19,840 nt of DNA from Bacteroidota bacterium (GTDB lineage Bacteria > Bacteroidota > Bacteroidia > Bacteroidales > WCHB1-69), in the NCBI GenBank assembly GCA_023392945.1, contig JAEWNB010000167.1:1-19840 (forward strand), given 5' to 3'. The stretch's first letter is position 1, and each line of letters starts with the position of its first letter. The translations under genes and the position numbers were made by a program. Of this stretch, positions 7,733 to 14,846 are shown piece by piece. The notes beneath the pieces are model-generated. The model was not told the DNA's origin, made no database searches, and saw only the letters and a list, made by a program, of their open reading frames with translations.

Positions 7733-7748
7733 TATTTTTGTATTTTTG
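7733..7748 (+). promoter_or_regulatory. doubled -7 box of the kinase-RapZ fusion gene
   Basis: Two abutting copies of TATTTTTG (7733-7740 and 7741-7748) lie 21 nt before the ATG at 7769. The 16-nt unit is identical to the one at 7582-7597 in front of tRNA-Cys. The T tract of the preceding terminator occupies the place where a -33 element would be. Confidence 0.5.
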
Positions 7749-7768
7749 CTTTTATAAAAAGAGTTATC

Positions 7769-9193
7769 ATGTCTTATAATGAATCGGTTTTAATAAATCT
7801 TGCAGAGAAATTCTATCAAGTTCCTTGTACAAAAATTGAAAAAATACCTCAATCCGGTTCTGTGAGATTATATTTCAGGTTGTTTTTTGAAAATAGAGAT
7901 TCTATTGTAGGCGTTTACAATGCTGATCTGAAAGAAAATCATGCCTACTTCACTTTTAGTCATCATTTCCTTTCAAAACAAATTAGGGTTCCTAAAATTT
8001 TGGCCATTGATTCTTCCTGTCAATATTATCTTTTGTCTGATTTAGGTGACGAAACACTCTATTCTTTTCTTTCTGAGCATCGGGAAGAAGAGGATTTGTC
8101 GGAAGAGACCATTCATTATTATCGGGAAGTCATCAAACAACTACCCTTGTTGCAAATTTCAGGTAAAGAAGGTTTTGATTTTTCTGTTTGCTATCCGCGT
8201 TTTGCCTTTGACCGTCAGTCGATGCAATGGGATCTTAATTATTTTAAGTACTATTTTTTAAAACTGACAGGAATCTCTTTTGATGAGCAACTTCTTGAAG
8301 ATGATTTCAATACTCTTATAGATTTCTTGCTTGAGGCAGAAAGCAACTATTTTTTGTATCGCGATTTTCAGTCGCGAAACATTATGATTTCGCAGAAAGA
8401 AGTCTTTTTTATAGATTTTCAGGGAGGCAGGAAAGGACCCTTGCAATATGATATTGCTTCGTTGCTCTATGATGGGAAAGCGGCGATTCCTCAAAAATAC
8501 AGGGAACAATTTTTGCAATACTATTTGGAAGAGCTTGAAAAAGTCACCGATTTTAATCGCAAAGATTTTTTGCTTCGCTATGACGGCTTTGTACTGATTC
8601 GGATTTTACAAGCTTTGGGAACTTACGGCTTCAGGGGATATTACGAGAAAAAATCACACTTTTTATTAAGCATACCCTATGCAGTTCGCAACATTGCCCA
8701 TTTATTAAAAACAATGAAGCTGCCAATCCAAATTCCTGTATTGTTGAGTGTCTTAAAAGAGATAACCGAATCCCCGGATATTCCTAAATTTTCGCAAGAT
8801 GATAACACGTTGACAGTCAGCATTACCAGTTTTTCTTACAAAAAGGGAATTCCACAGGATTTGTCGGTCAACGGCGGAGGGTTTGTCTTTGATTGCCGTG
8901 CGCTTCCTAATCCCGGGCGGGAAGCACAATATGCTTCTCTGACAGGAAAAGATGAAAAGGTAGTGAGTTACATGAAACAATTTAAACAGACAGCAGCATT
9001 TCAACAGAATGTCTTTGCTTTGATTGATGCTTCCATTGACAATTATCTTGAAAGGAAGTTCACCCGATTGATGGTCAATTTTGGATGTACCGGTGGACAA
9101 CACCGTTCCGTCTATTTCGCCGAACTACTGGCTGCCCATTTGAAAGAGAAATACCCCACCGTCAATGTATTACTCCGGCACACTAATTTATAG
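7769..9193 (+). CDS. APH-type sugar kinase fused to a RapZ C-terminal domain
   Basis: A 474-residue two-domain protein; the start at 7769 (MSYNESVL) is taken because an earlier in-frame ATG at 7727 precedes the promoter boxes. Residues 1-330 are an aminoglycoside phosphotransferase-like kinase: nucleotide loop SGSVRLYFRLFF, catalytic loop YRDFQSRNIM (Asp199, Asn204) and metal-binding Asp216 in FIDFQGG. The pattern resembles AmgK-type kinases that phosphorylate MurNAc/GlcNAc at the anomeric carbon. Residues about 345-474 are the RapZ C-terminal domain, with VFDCRALPNPGR (373-384), LTGKD and FGCTGGQHRS (438-447); the RapZ N-terminal P-loop ATPase is absent. In E. coli this domain senses glucosamine-6-phosphate. 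An amino-sugar kinase regulated by a fused sensor is inferred. A nucleotidyltransferase partner, as in AmgK/MurU recycling, is not next to it here. Confidence 0.83.
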   Translation: MSYNESVLINLAEKFYQVPCTKIEKIPQSGSVRLYFRLFFENRDSIVGVYNADLKENHAYFTFSHHFLSKQIRVPKILAIDSSCQYYLLSDLGDETLYSFLSEHREEEDLSEETIHYYREVIKQLPLLQISGKEGFDFSVCYPRFAFDRQSMQWDLNYFKYYFLKLTGISFDEQLLEDDFNTLIDFLLEAESNYFLYRDFQSRNIMISQKEVFFIDFQGGRKGPLQYDIASLLYDGKAAIPQKYREQFLQYYLEELEKVTDFNRKDFLLRYDGFVLIRILQALGTYGFRGYYEKKSHFLLSIPYAVRNIAHLLKTMKLPIQIPVLLSVLKEITESPDIPKFSQDDNTLTVSITSFSYKKGIPQDLSVNGGGFVFDCRALPNPGREAQYASLTGKDEKVVSYMKQFKQTAAFQQNVFALIDASIDNYLERKFTRLMVNFGCTGGQHRSVYFAELLAAHLKEKYPTVNVLLRHTNL

Positions 9194-9206
9194 GAACTTG
9201 CCGCAT

Positions 9207-9244
9207 GCCGATAAAACGGCGATTATTTTTTCGGATTATTTTTT
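9207..9244 (+). terminator. weak intrinsic terminator after the kinase-RapZ gene
   Basis: GCCG (9207-9210) and CGGC (9217-9220) form a short stem with loop ATAAAA, followed by two tandem copies of GATTATTTTTT (9221-9231 and 9234-9244). The stem is only 4-5 bp, but the doubled T tract and the location 14 nt past the stop make it a reasonable terminator. Confidence 0.45.
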
Positions 9245-9249
9245 GTCGC

Positions 9250-9437
9250 AATCAGCTAAGGGAACTGCATTGCGTTAGCGATTGTAGCGGAAACCCCGCA
9301 AGGGTGTGGATATTGGGGCACAGGGAGCGGCAGAGCGACCGAAGGAAGCTACTGCCCGCGACCATGAGCCCCATGACCCACACCTGCGGAGTTGTAGCGG
9401 AAAGCGCGACGGTGAAGCGTAGCGAACCGGAACGCCC
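9250..9437. repeat. GC-rich folded intergenic element with two TTGTAGCGGAAA motifs
   Basis: About 190 bp at roughly 62% GC in otherwise AT-rich DNA, between two convergent genes. TTGTAGCGGAAA occurs at 9282-9293 and again at 9392-9403. Between them lies a long nested stem: CCGCA (9296-9300) with TGCGG (9385-9389), GGTGTGG (9303-9309) with CCACACC (9378-9384), TGGGGC (9314-9319) with GCCCCA (9368-9373), and inside GCGGCAG (9327-9333) with CTGCCCGC (9352-9359, one bulge). In front, AATCAGCTAA (9250-9259) pairs with TTAGCGATT (9275-9283, bulged A). GCGTTAGCG at 9272-9280 and GCGTAGCG at 9417-9424 recur near each motif. It resembles the GC-rich intergenic repeats seen in several Bacteroidota genomes. 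Any coding frame here is open by chance. Function unknown: folded RNA, DNA cruciform or mobile repeat are all possible. Confidence 0.72.
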
Positions 9438-9470
9438 AAATCAAAATTAAAATAATTCCAATGCTACTTA

Positions 9471-10427
9471 TCAGAGCGGTTTAACGGAAACACAGATATC
9501 AACCACAAATCTGCCATCTTTTGGCTCTTCGGGATAAAGTTCAAAACAGGGACCGTCGTCGGGCTGGTAGCCGCTATTGGGAAACCACTGTCCATAAACC
9601 CAGTTCCAGGCATCCATAAACTGATCTCCAGCAATCTCGAAACGAGCGACAAGGTATTTACCTGCATCGATTTTCATTTTACCAATTTCACCATCTACCT
9701 TGGTGTTTTCAGGAACAGAAATGCAAACACTGATTCGCTGCTTCTCTTCGGCGGTCACATTTGGATCGTCGTGATAAATTACAAGAAACTTACAATCGGG
9801 TTGTTGGATCAAATTGTTGGCTCCTGCCCAAGAGCAGATTTTTCCCCACAACTCATCAAACAACTGTTGATCTCCTTTGTAGGGACCGATATGCCTTACA
9901 TAGGCAATCGTCATTTCGGGAAATTCTTTAACTTCCGCATTTTTACAAAAATTCATAATTGACCTCCATTTTAATGTTTTTGAATCGGGACAAAAGTAGG
10001 CCAGAAAATCTTTTTCGACTTGTTTCTTCTTGCTATTCAGTTGACTTATATTGCTATTTTCAGGGTGTTTTTTTCTATAGCCGGAGGCAGAAATATTAAA
10101 ATAAGCTTTAAAGTTTCTTGAGAAAACGGAAATATCGGTAAATCCGCATTTAAAAGCGATTTCCGAGATTGATTCTGTCGGATTCATCATAATTAGTGAA
10201 GCAGCTTTTTCAAGTCTAACCCGTAAAATAAACTGAAACGGGGTTTCCCCCACTATTGCCAAAAAGATTCGATGAAAATGATATTTTGAAAAATTAGCCA
10301 CAGCTGCAAGTTCGTCTAAAGTAAGCTGCCTGTCGATATGGGTTTCAACATAATCAAAAATGCGGAATATTCTTGATTTATATTCATTTTCAATATTTTC
10401 GTTTTTAATTTTATCCATTCCCGACAT
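9471..10427 (-). CDS. AraC-family regulator with GyrI-like effector-binding domain
   Basis: A 318-residue two-domain transcription factor. Residues about 20-120 carry the two AraC helix-turn-helix motifs: LTLDELAAVANFSKYHFHRIF, then ISEIAFKCGFTDISVFSRNFK and the closing SASGYRKK. Residues about 162-318 form a GyrI-like (SOUL/BmrR-type) small-molecule binding domain, opening VKEFPEMTIAYVRHIGPYKG and ending FELYPEEPKDGRFVVDICVSVKPL. This order (DNA-binding first, ligand domain second) matches Rob/SoxS-like regulators of drug or metabolite responses; the ligand is unknown. The start lies 5 nt after the stop of the GapN-like gene, so it is the last gene of the operon and may regulate it. Met4 is an alternative start. 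Confidence 0.9.
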   Translation of the reverse strand: MSGMDKIKNENIENEYKSRIFRIFDYVETHIDRQLTLDELAAVANFSKYHFHRIFLAIVGETPFQFILRVRLEKAASLIMMNPTESISEIAFKCGFTDISVFSRNFKAYFNISASGYRKKHPENSNISQLNSKKKQVEKDFLAYFCPDSKTLKWRSIMNFCKNAEVKEFPEMTIAYVRHIGPYKGDQQLFDELWGKICSWAGANNLIQQPDCKFLVIYHDDPNVTAEEKQRISVCISVPENTKVDGEIGKMKIDAGKYLVARFEIAGDQFMDAWNWVYGQWFPNSGYQPDDGPCFELYPEEPKDGRFVVDICVSVKPL

Positions 10428-10432
10428 AATAT

Positions 10433-12025
10433 TTAGAAGATAAAATCAGTATTTAAAAAATTAGAATAATCATCCTTAAGGATAGTGGTAATGATTTTCT
10501 TATTCCCCTCATTCTCTTTTGCCGCAAAGAGGGTTCTGATAGAGAAGACCCGAAGGGCATCCGAAATGGAAAGAGTTCCTTCGGCAGAATCCTTGCGTCC
10601 GGTAAAAGGAAAATTATCGGGTCCCCGTTGACATTGGGAATTAATATTAACGCGACACACCTGATTGACAAGGATATCAACAAGCGCCGCAATTTCCTGC
10701 GGGTTATTACCAAAAACAGAGGCTTGTTGACCATAATTGGAGCCAACCACATAGTCAAGCGGTTCCTTAATATCTTTAAAACTGACAACGGGGATCAATG
10801 GTCCAAATTGTTCTTCATGATATATCCGCATCTGGTTGTTTACATTGTAAAGAATGGCGGGGAAAAAAGAAGAACCGTCAAATTTACCTCCGGTCGGATT
10901 AACTACGTGTGCCCCATGACTGATGGCATCGTCTATAAGTTCCGTCATATATTCTGATTTTCCCGGTTCCGGCAAGGGCGTGATATCCACCCCTTCTTCC
11001 CAGGGCAACCCCTGTTTCAAATTCTCAACCATCATAGACAGTGTTTCCAAAAATCGGGACACTATTTCTTCCTGCACAAAAATGATTTTCAGAGCCGTAC
11101 ATCTCTGACCGTTGAAAGACAAAGCTCCCAGAAGACATTCTCTAACGGTAGCATCCAGATCTGCATCTTTCATTATGATTGCGGGGTTTTTGGCCTCCAG
11201 TCCGAGTACACATTTCAGACGATGGGGCTTTGGATGTTGTTTTTTTAGAAGATCAGCCACGCGACTTGACCCTATAAAAGCTAAAACATTTATCAGTCCG
11301 GATTGCATAAGTGGTCCGATAACCGTCTCTCCATTTCCATAAACAGTATTAACAACCCCTTTGGGAAACACTGACTGAAAAGCTCTAAGCAAGGGATGAT
11401 GCAATAAAACGCCTAACTTGGGCGGTTTGAAAATAACCGTATTTCCCATAATAAGAGCAGGAATCAAAGTGGTAAAAGTTTCGTTCAGTGGGTAATTAAA
11501 AGGACCCATACAAAGCACAACTCCTAGTGGGGCTCTTCTAATCTGGGCAATGATACCCTGAGAAACTGTAAACCGTGAAGAATCCCTGTCAAGTGCTTTA
11601 ATAGCCTCAATCGTATCCTGAATATAATCTACTGTTCTGTCAAATTCTTTATTGGCATCCGGCAGGCTTTTGCCAATTTCCCACATCATAAGCTTCACCA
11701 CAAGCTCCTTTTGTTCTTTCATTAGCAGAACAAAGCGTCTGATGTAATTAATTCTCTCTTCGATTTTCATTGAAGGCCAAGCTCCTTTGCCATTGTCATA
11801 AGCTATTACAGCAGCATCCAATGCCTCCAGGGCTTCTTTTTTTCCCATAAGAGGATAGGCTCCTAGAAAATTTCCGATTATTTCGTTATGTTGATAACTA
11901 ACAGGAGAATAGACTTCCTGAAAATCCCCCTCCCATTTCCGGATCTTACCGTTTATCAAATATTCTGATTGAATATAGGGAATATTCGGCTTATATTGTT
12001 CCGGAATTTGAGTTAATATAATCAT
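10433..12025 (-). CDS. GapN-like NAD(P)-dependent aldehyde dehydrogenase
   Basis: A 530-residue member of the aldehyde dehydrogenase superfamily. Catalytic residues are in place: Asn177 (GPFNYPLNE), Lys200 (FKPPK, cofactor), Glu277 (LGLEAKNP) and nucleophile Cys309 (FNGQRCTALK). The late motif RVNINSQCQRGPDNFPFTGRKDS is characteristic of the non-phosphorylating glyceraldehyde-3-phosphate dehydrogenase branch (GapN, EC 1.2.1.9), which turns glyceraldehyde-3-phosphate into 3-phosphoglycerate and makes NADPH. The length is above the usual 475-500 because of an extended N-terminus and a tail after FSIRTLF. GapN activity is likely but not proven. The gene starts 6 nt after the CDF exporter stop and ends 5 nt before the AraC-type regulator. 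Confidence 0.83.
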   Translation of the reverse strand: MIILTQIPEQYKPNIPYIQSEYLINGKIRKWEGDFQEVYSPVSYQHNEIIGNFLGAYPLMGKKEALEALDAAVIAYDNGKGAWPSMKIEERINYIRRFVLLMKEQKELVVKLMMWEIGKSLPDANKEFDRTVDYIQDTIEAIKALDRDSSRFTVSQGIIAQIRRAPLGVVLCMGPFNYPLNETFTTLIPALIMGNTVIFKPPKLGVLLHHPLLRAFQSVFPKGVVNTVYGNGETVIGPLMQSGLINVLAFIGSSRVADLLKKQHPKPHRLKCVLGLEAKNPAIIMKDADLDATVRECLLGALSFNGQRCTALKIIFVQEEIVSRFLETLSMMVENLKQGLPWEEGVDITPLPEPGKSEYMTELIDDAISHGAHVVNPTGGKFDGSSFFPAILYNVNNQMRIYHEEQFGPLIPVVSFKDIKEPLDYVVGSNYGQQASVFGNNPQEIAALVDILVNQVCRVNINSQCQRGPDNFPFTGRKDSAEGTLSISDALRVFSIRTLFAAKENEGNKKIITTILKDDYSNFLNTDFIF

Positions 12026-12031
12026 TGTATT

Positions 12032-12970
12032 CTAATTAAATTTATCACACGAAATACACTCTTCCTCCTCGGTTTCAAACTCTACCGTAATATGTTCAAT
12101 TCCTTCATTTATCATCAATTCCTTGATCTTGTCCTTGGTCTCTTTCAGAATAACAGGAAATTGCTCTTCCGTATTTATAACCACATGCAAGCTGGCAACA
12201 TTATACAAACTATCAAGACTCCATACATGCAAATCGTGGAGTGATCGGACATGCGGAATTTGTTGAATTTTAACTTTTATCTCGTTAAGATTCATTTCGG
12301 AGGGAGTTCCTTGCAAGATAACGGTGAGAGTCTTTTTCAGATTTTTGTAAACATTATAAAGCACCCACAGAGAAATGGCAACAGAGAGTATTGGATCCAA
12401 AATCGGAAGATGTACAAAAAGCATCACGATGCTCACTACTAAAACTCCGCCCCATCCCAAAACATCTTCAAGAAGATGAAGTGAAATTACTTTTTCATTA
12501 ATACCTTTTCCTTTTCGTGTTTTCAAAACGGCAATTCCATTCACGACAATCCCCAAAACTGCCAGTAACAACATTCCTTTTGCATGAACTTCCTGAGGAT
12601 TCACCATCCTTCTAACACTTTCAAAGATGACAACCGATGAACCAGTGATTAAAACCACCGAATTAATTACCGCTCCCAATAAAGAAAACCTTTTATACCC
12701 ATAAGTGAATTTTTTATTTGGCATTCGGTTGGATATTTTTTCAAAATACCAAGCCAGGGCAAGTGCGATGGAATCTCCCAAATCATGAACAGCATCGGAC
12801 AAAATAGCAACGCTATTTGTTATCAGACCGCCTACCAATTCTATAATGGTAAAAGTAAAATTAAGGAAAAAGGCTATGGTAATATTTTTAATCCCGGTTG
12901 AGTTATGATGGTGTGAGTGACTCTCCGAATGATCTTCCAGTTTAGATGAAGCTGAAATATTATCCTTCAT
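12032..12970 (-). CDS. CDF-family zinc/divalent cation exporter
   Basis: A 312-residue inner-membrane cation diffusion facilitator that exports Zn2+ (or similar) using the proton gradient. A His-rich N-terminus (SHSHHH) is followed by six predicted membrane helices (residues about 28-210). The metal site is the Zn-type pair: His62-x-x-x-Asp66 in helix 2 (SDAVHDLGDS) and His165-x-x-x-Asp169 in helix 5 (LHLLEDVLG). After residue 215 comes the cytosolic ferredoxin-like domain (HVRSLHDLHVWSL). The end has an odd CxxC (Cys305, Cys308) that might bind metal. The gene overlaps the end of era by 11 nt, so it is translated from the same transcript. ZitB/CzcD-like by pattern. Confidence 0.92.
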   Translation of the reverse strand: MKDNISASSKLEDHSESHSHHHNSTGIKNITIAFFLNFTFTIIELVGGLITNSVAILSDAVHDLGDSIALALAWYFEKISNRMPNKKFTYGYKRFSLLGAVINSVVLITGSSVVIFESVRRMVNPQEVHAKGMLLLAVLGIVVNGIAVLKTRKGKGINEKVISLHLLEDVLGWGGVLVVSIVMLFVHLPILDPILSVAISLWVLYNVYKNLKKTLTVILQGTPSEMNLNEIKVKIQQIPHVRSLHDLHVWSLDSLYNVASLHVVINTEEQFPVILKETKDKIKELMINEGIEHITVEFETEEEECISCDKFN

Positions 12971-13850
12971 AATATCCGAATTTTTTCATCTGCAATTCAT
13001 CACTTCGCCAGTCCTTCAGAACCTTAACAGAAATATCAAGAAAGACATGTTTTTCCAAAAATTCCTCGATAGCAAGTCGGGCTTCGATGCCCAATTTTTT
13101 AATGGCTGTACCTTGATGTCCAATTATAATGGCTTTTTGAGATTCGCGTTCAACGTAAAGCATAGCTCCTATTCTGATAAGCTTCTCTTCCTCCTTAAAA
13201 CTCTCCACAACTACCTCAACACTATAGGGAATTTCTTTCTGATAAAGCAACAATATTTTTTCTCTGATGATTTCGGAAATAAAGAACCGCGTGGGACGAT
13301 CTGTCAGTTCATCTTTAGGAAAATAGGGGGGAGAATCGGGAAGTTTCTCAATAATTTTTTGCAATAATTCATTGAGGTTTATTTGTTTTATAGCTGAAAT
13401 ATCAATAATATCGGCTTTGGGAAGGATTGTCTGCCAATAAGTCCGATTGATCTCTACCTGTTCGGCAGGGACCTTGTCTATCTTATTAATAATTAAAATA
13501 ATAGGTATTTCAAACTTATTGAGACGGGTGATAATCTGTTCGTCATATTTGGTTTCCCCACATTCCACCATATAGAGCAATACATCTGCATCCTTCAGGG
13601 ATTCATTCACAAAGCGCATCATCATCTCCTGCATTTTATAGACAGGGGTTAAAATTCCAGGGAGGTCAGAATAGACAATTTGGAAGTTTTCCCCATTGAC
13701 AATCCCTTTAATGCGATGGCGAGTAGTTTGAGCTTTTGAAGTAATGATAGAAAGATCTTCCCCAACCAATTTGTTCATAAGGGTACTTTTGCCTACATTC
13801 GGGCTTCCGATAATATTCACAAACCCGGCTTTATGTGTTATTTCATTCAT
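12960..13850 (-). CDS. era: GTPase Era
   Basis: An essential GTPase that binds 16S rRNA near its 3' end during assembly of the 30S subunit. The start is put at 13850 (MNEITHKAGFVNIIG), giving 296 residues, the family's normal length; an upstream in-frame ATG at 13916 would add 22 unlike residues and overlap lpxH deeply. G motifs: GSPNVGKST (G1), QTTRHRIKG (G2), DLPG (G3), NKID (G4), SAIK (G5). The C-terminal KH domain contains VERESQKAIIIGHQGTAIKKLG, with its GxxG-type loop. The ATG overlaps the last 8 nt of lpxH (CATGAATGA), which indicates translational coupling; its own end overlaps the CDF gene. Confidence 0.97.
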   Translation of the reverse strand: MNEITHKAGFVNIIGSPNVGKSTLMNKLVGEDLSIITSKAQTTRHRIKGIVNGENFQIVYSDLPGILTPVYKMQEMMMRFVNESLKDADVLLYMVECGETKYDEQIITRLNKFEIPIILIINKIDKVPAEQVEINRTYWQTILPKADIIDISAIKQINLNELLQKIIEKLPDSPPYFPKDELTDRPTRFFISEIIREKILLLYQKEIPYSVEVVVESFKEEEKLIRIGAMLYVERESQKAIIIGHQGTAIKKLGIEARLAIEEFLEKHVFLDISVKVLKDWRSDELQMKKFGYYEG

Positions 13851-14634
13851 GATTTCTTGCTTTAAAAAATAATAATTGGGGCGGTTCATCCTGTCCGAAT
13901 CGCAAATAGGAATCATGCACCAGCCAATCTCCGGAATTAAAATAGATAGCTTTGTCGTTCAGTTTAATTTCAAGAGGCAGGTGTCGATGGGCATAAATAA
14001 AGTAATCTATCTGCTCCTCAGAAAGAATTGAGCGAATATAATTTACAAGCTGCTCTTTGTCATCACCCATATAGGTTTCTTCTTCTTTGGAAGTCATGGC
14101 ACGGCTTTTTCGTGAAAAAAAACGGGCAAGGGCAAAAGCAAGTCGTGGATGAAGAGCTCCGAAAAGTTTGATGTTGGGTCGAAAGGCAAAAAGAGTCTTA
14201 ATAAACTTATATCCAACATCTTTTGGTCCCAGTCCGTCTCCGTGCCCAATCAGACATTTCTTCCCATTGATTACAAAAGCATGTTGCTCTCTGAATAGGC
14301 TGAATTTCATTTCTTTGACAAAATAATCCCTGACCCACATATCGTGATTGCCTGTAAAATAAAGGATTTCAATATTGAGATCTCTTAGTTGGCTAAACTT
14401 TGATAACAACTTATAATAGCCTTTTGGAACAACATCATGATATTCGAACCAAAAATCAAAAATATCCCCCAACAAGATAAGATGAGTGGCATCTTTCTCT
14501 ATTTCATCAAGCCATCGTAAAATTCGCAATTCACGTTGGCGGCTCTCTTTTTCATTAGGAGATCCCAAATGAAAATCAGATACTATGTAAACAGTACCAT
14601 TTAGCGTGATGGGGTTTTGAAAAACGGCGCACAT
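13843..14634 (-). CDS. lpxH: UDP-2,3-diacylglucosamine diphosphatase (LpxH-like)
   Basis: A metallophosphoesterase of 263 residues that removes UMP from UDP-2,3-diacylglucosamine to give lipid X, step four of lipid A synthesis, at the inner face of the cytoplasmic membrane. The calcineurin-like metal ligands are visible: Asp20 and His22 (SDFHLGSP), Asp57 (LGDIFDFW), Asn96-His97 (TGNHDMW), His131 (GHGDGLGP), and His216/His218 (YAHRHLP). The GDIFDFWFEY segment is typical of LpxH. The frame opens at 14655, but a -7 box at 14653-14660 overlaps that codon; the Met at 14634 leaves a leader of about 12 nt. First gene of the five-gene operon, overlapping era. Confidence 0.9.
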   Translation of the reverse strand: MCAVFQNPITLNGTVYIVSDFHLGSPNEKESRQRELRILRWLDEIEKDATHLILLGDIFDFWFEYHDVVPKGYYKLLSKFSQLRDLNIEILYFTGNHDMWVRDYFVKEMKFSLFREQHAFVINGKKCLIGHGDGLGPKDVGYKFIKTLFAFRPNIKLFGALHPRLAFALARFFSRKSRAMTSKEEETYMGDDKEQLVNYIRSILSEEQIDYFIYAHRHLPLEIKLNDKAIYFNSGDWLVHDSYLRFGQDEPPQLLFFKARNHE

Positions 14635-14652
14635 ACTATTTCTATCAGGTGG

Positions 14653-14660
14653 CAAAGATA
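14653..14660 (-). promoter_or_regulatory. -7 box (TATCTTTG) of the lpxH-era operon
   Basis: The plus strand reads CAAAGATA, a full match to TAnnTTTG. Start of transcription is expected near 14646. It is the only promoter-like site seen upstream of the five-gene minus-strand cluster. Confidence 0.55.
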
Positions 14661-14745
14661 CGATTTTTTCCTCTTTTTACTCCTATTATTCAGATGAATA
14701 ATTGTGTTTTAACTCTCCCTAAATATTCAATTATACAGCCTTGAA

Positions 14746-14756
14746 AGAACAGTTCT
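14746..14756. repeat. small palindrome in the lpxH / polyamine gene divergent region
   Basis: AGAAC-A-GTTCT is an 11-bp palindrome directly left of the terminator-like hairpin. It could be an operator for either divergent promoter; nothing else supports this. Confidence 0.2.
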
Positions 14757-14757
14757 G

Positions 14758-14797
14758 ACAGACTCCTTTTCTTATAAAAGAAGGTGTCTGTTTTTTT
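14758..14797 (+). terminator. strong terminator-like hairpin with no gene upstream on its strand
   Basis: ACAGAC (14758-14763) pairs with GTCTGT (14786-14791). After one T-T mismatch, CCTT pairs with AAGG (14765-14768, 14781-14784), with further pairs towards the loop. Seven T residues (14791-14797) follow on the plus strand. The flanking left genes run on the minus strand, so it ends no recognised transcript; the promoter of the next gene begins right after it. Confidence 0.7.
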
Positions 14798-14799
14798 AC

Positions 14800-14807
14800 T
14801 ATTTTTG
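14800..14807 (+). promoter_or_regulatory. -7 box (TATTTTTG) of the carboxynorspermidine dehydrogenase gene
   Basis: TATTTTTG matches TAnnTTTG, 39 nt before the ATG at 14847, and sits immediately after the T tract of the hairpin at 14758-14797. Confidence 0.5.
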
Positions 14808-14846
14808 CATTTTATTAGTTACAGCAAATCATTAAAATAAAAAGAT

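Noticed and set aside
8753..9103. 116-codon minus-strand frame opposite the RapZ domain
   Set aside because: The plus-strand frame carries conserved RapZ motifs; the opposite frame has none.
9205..9450. 81-codon plus-strand reading frame across the GC-rich element
   Set aside because: It is Arg/Cys-rich with no family motif and is open because the element is GC-rich; the DNA is explained by repeats and stems.
9471..10427. AraC-type gene as a recently acquired drug-response gene
   Set aside because: It is tightly packed in the operon with housekeeping genes and its base use looks like that of its neighbours.
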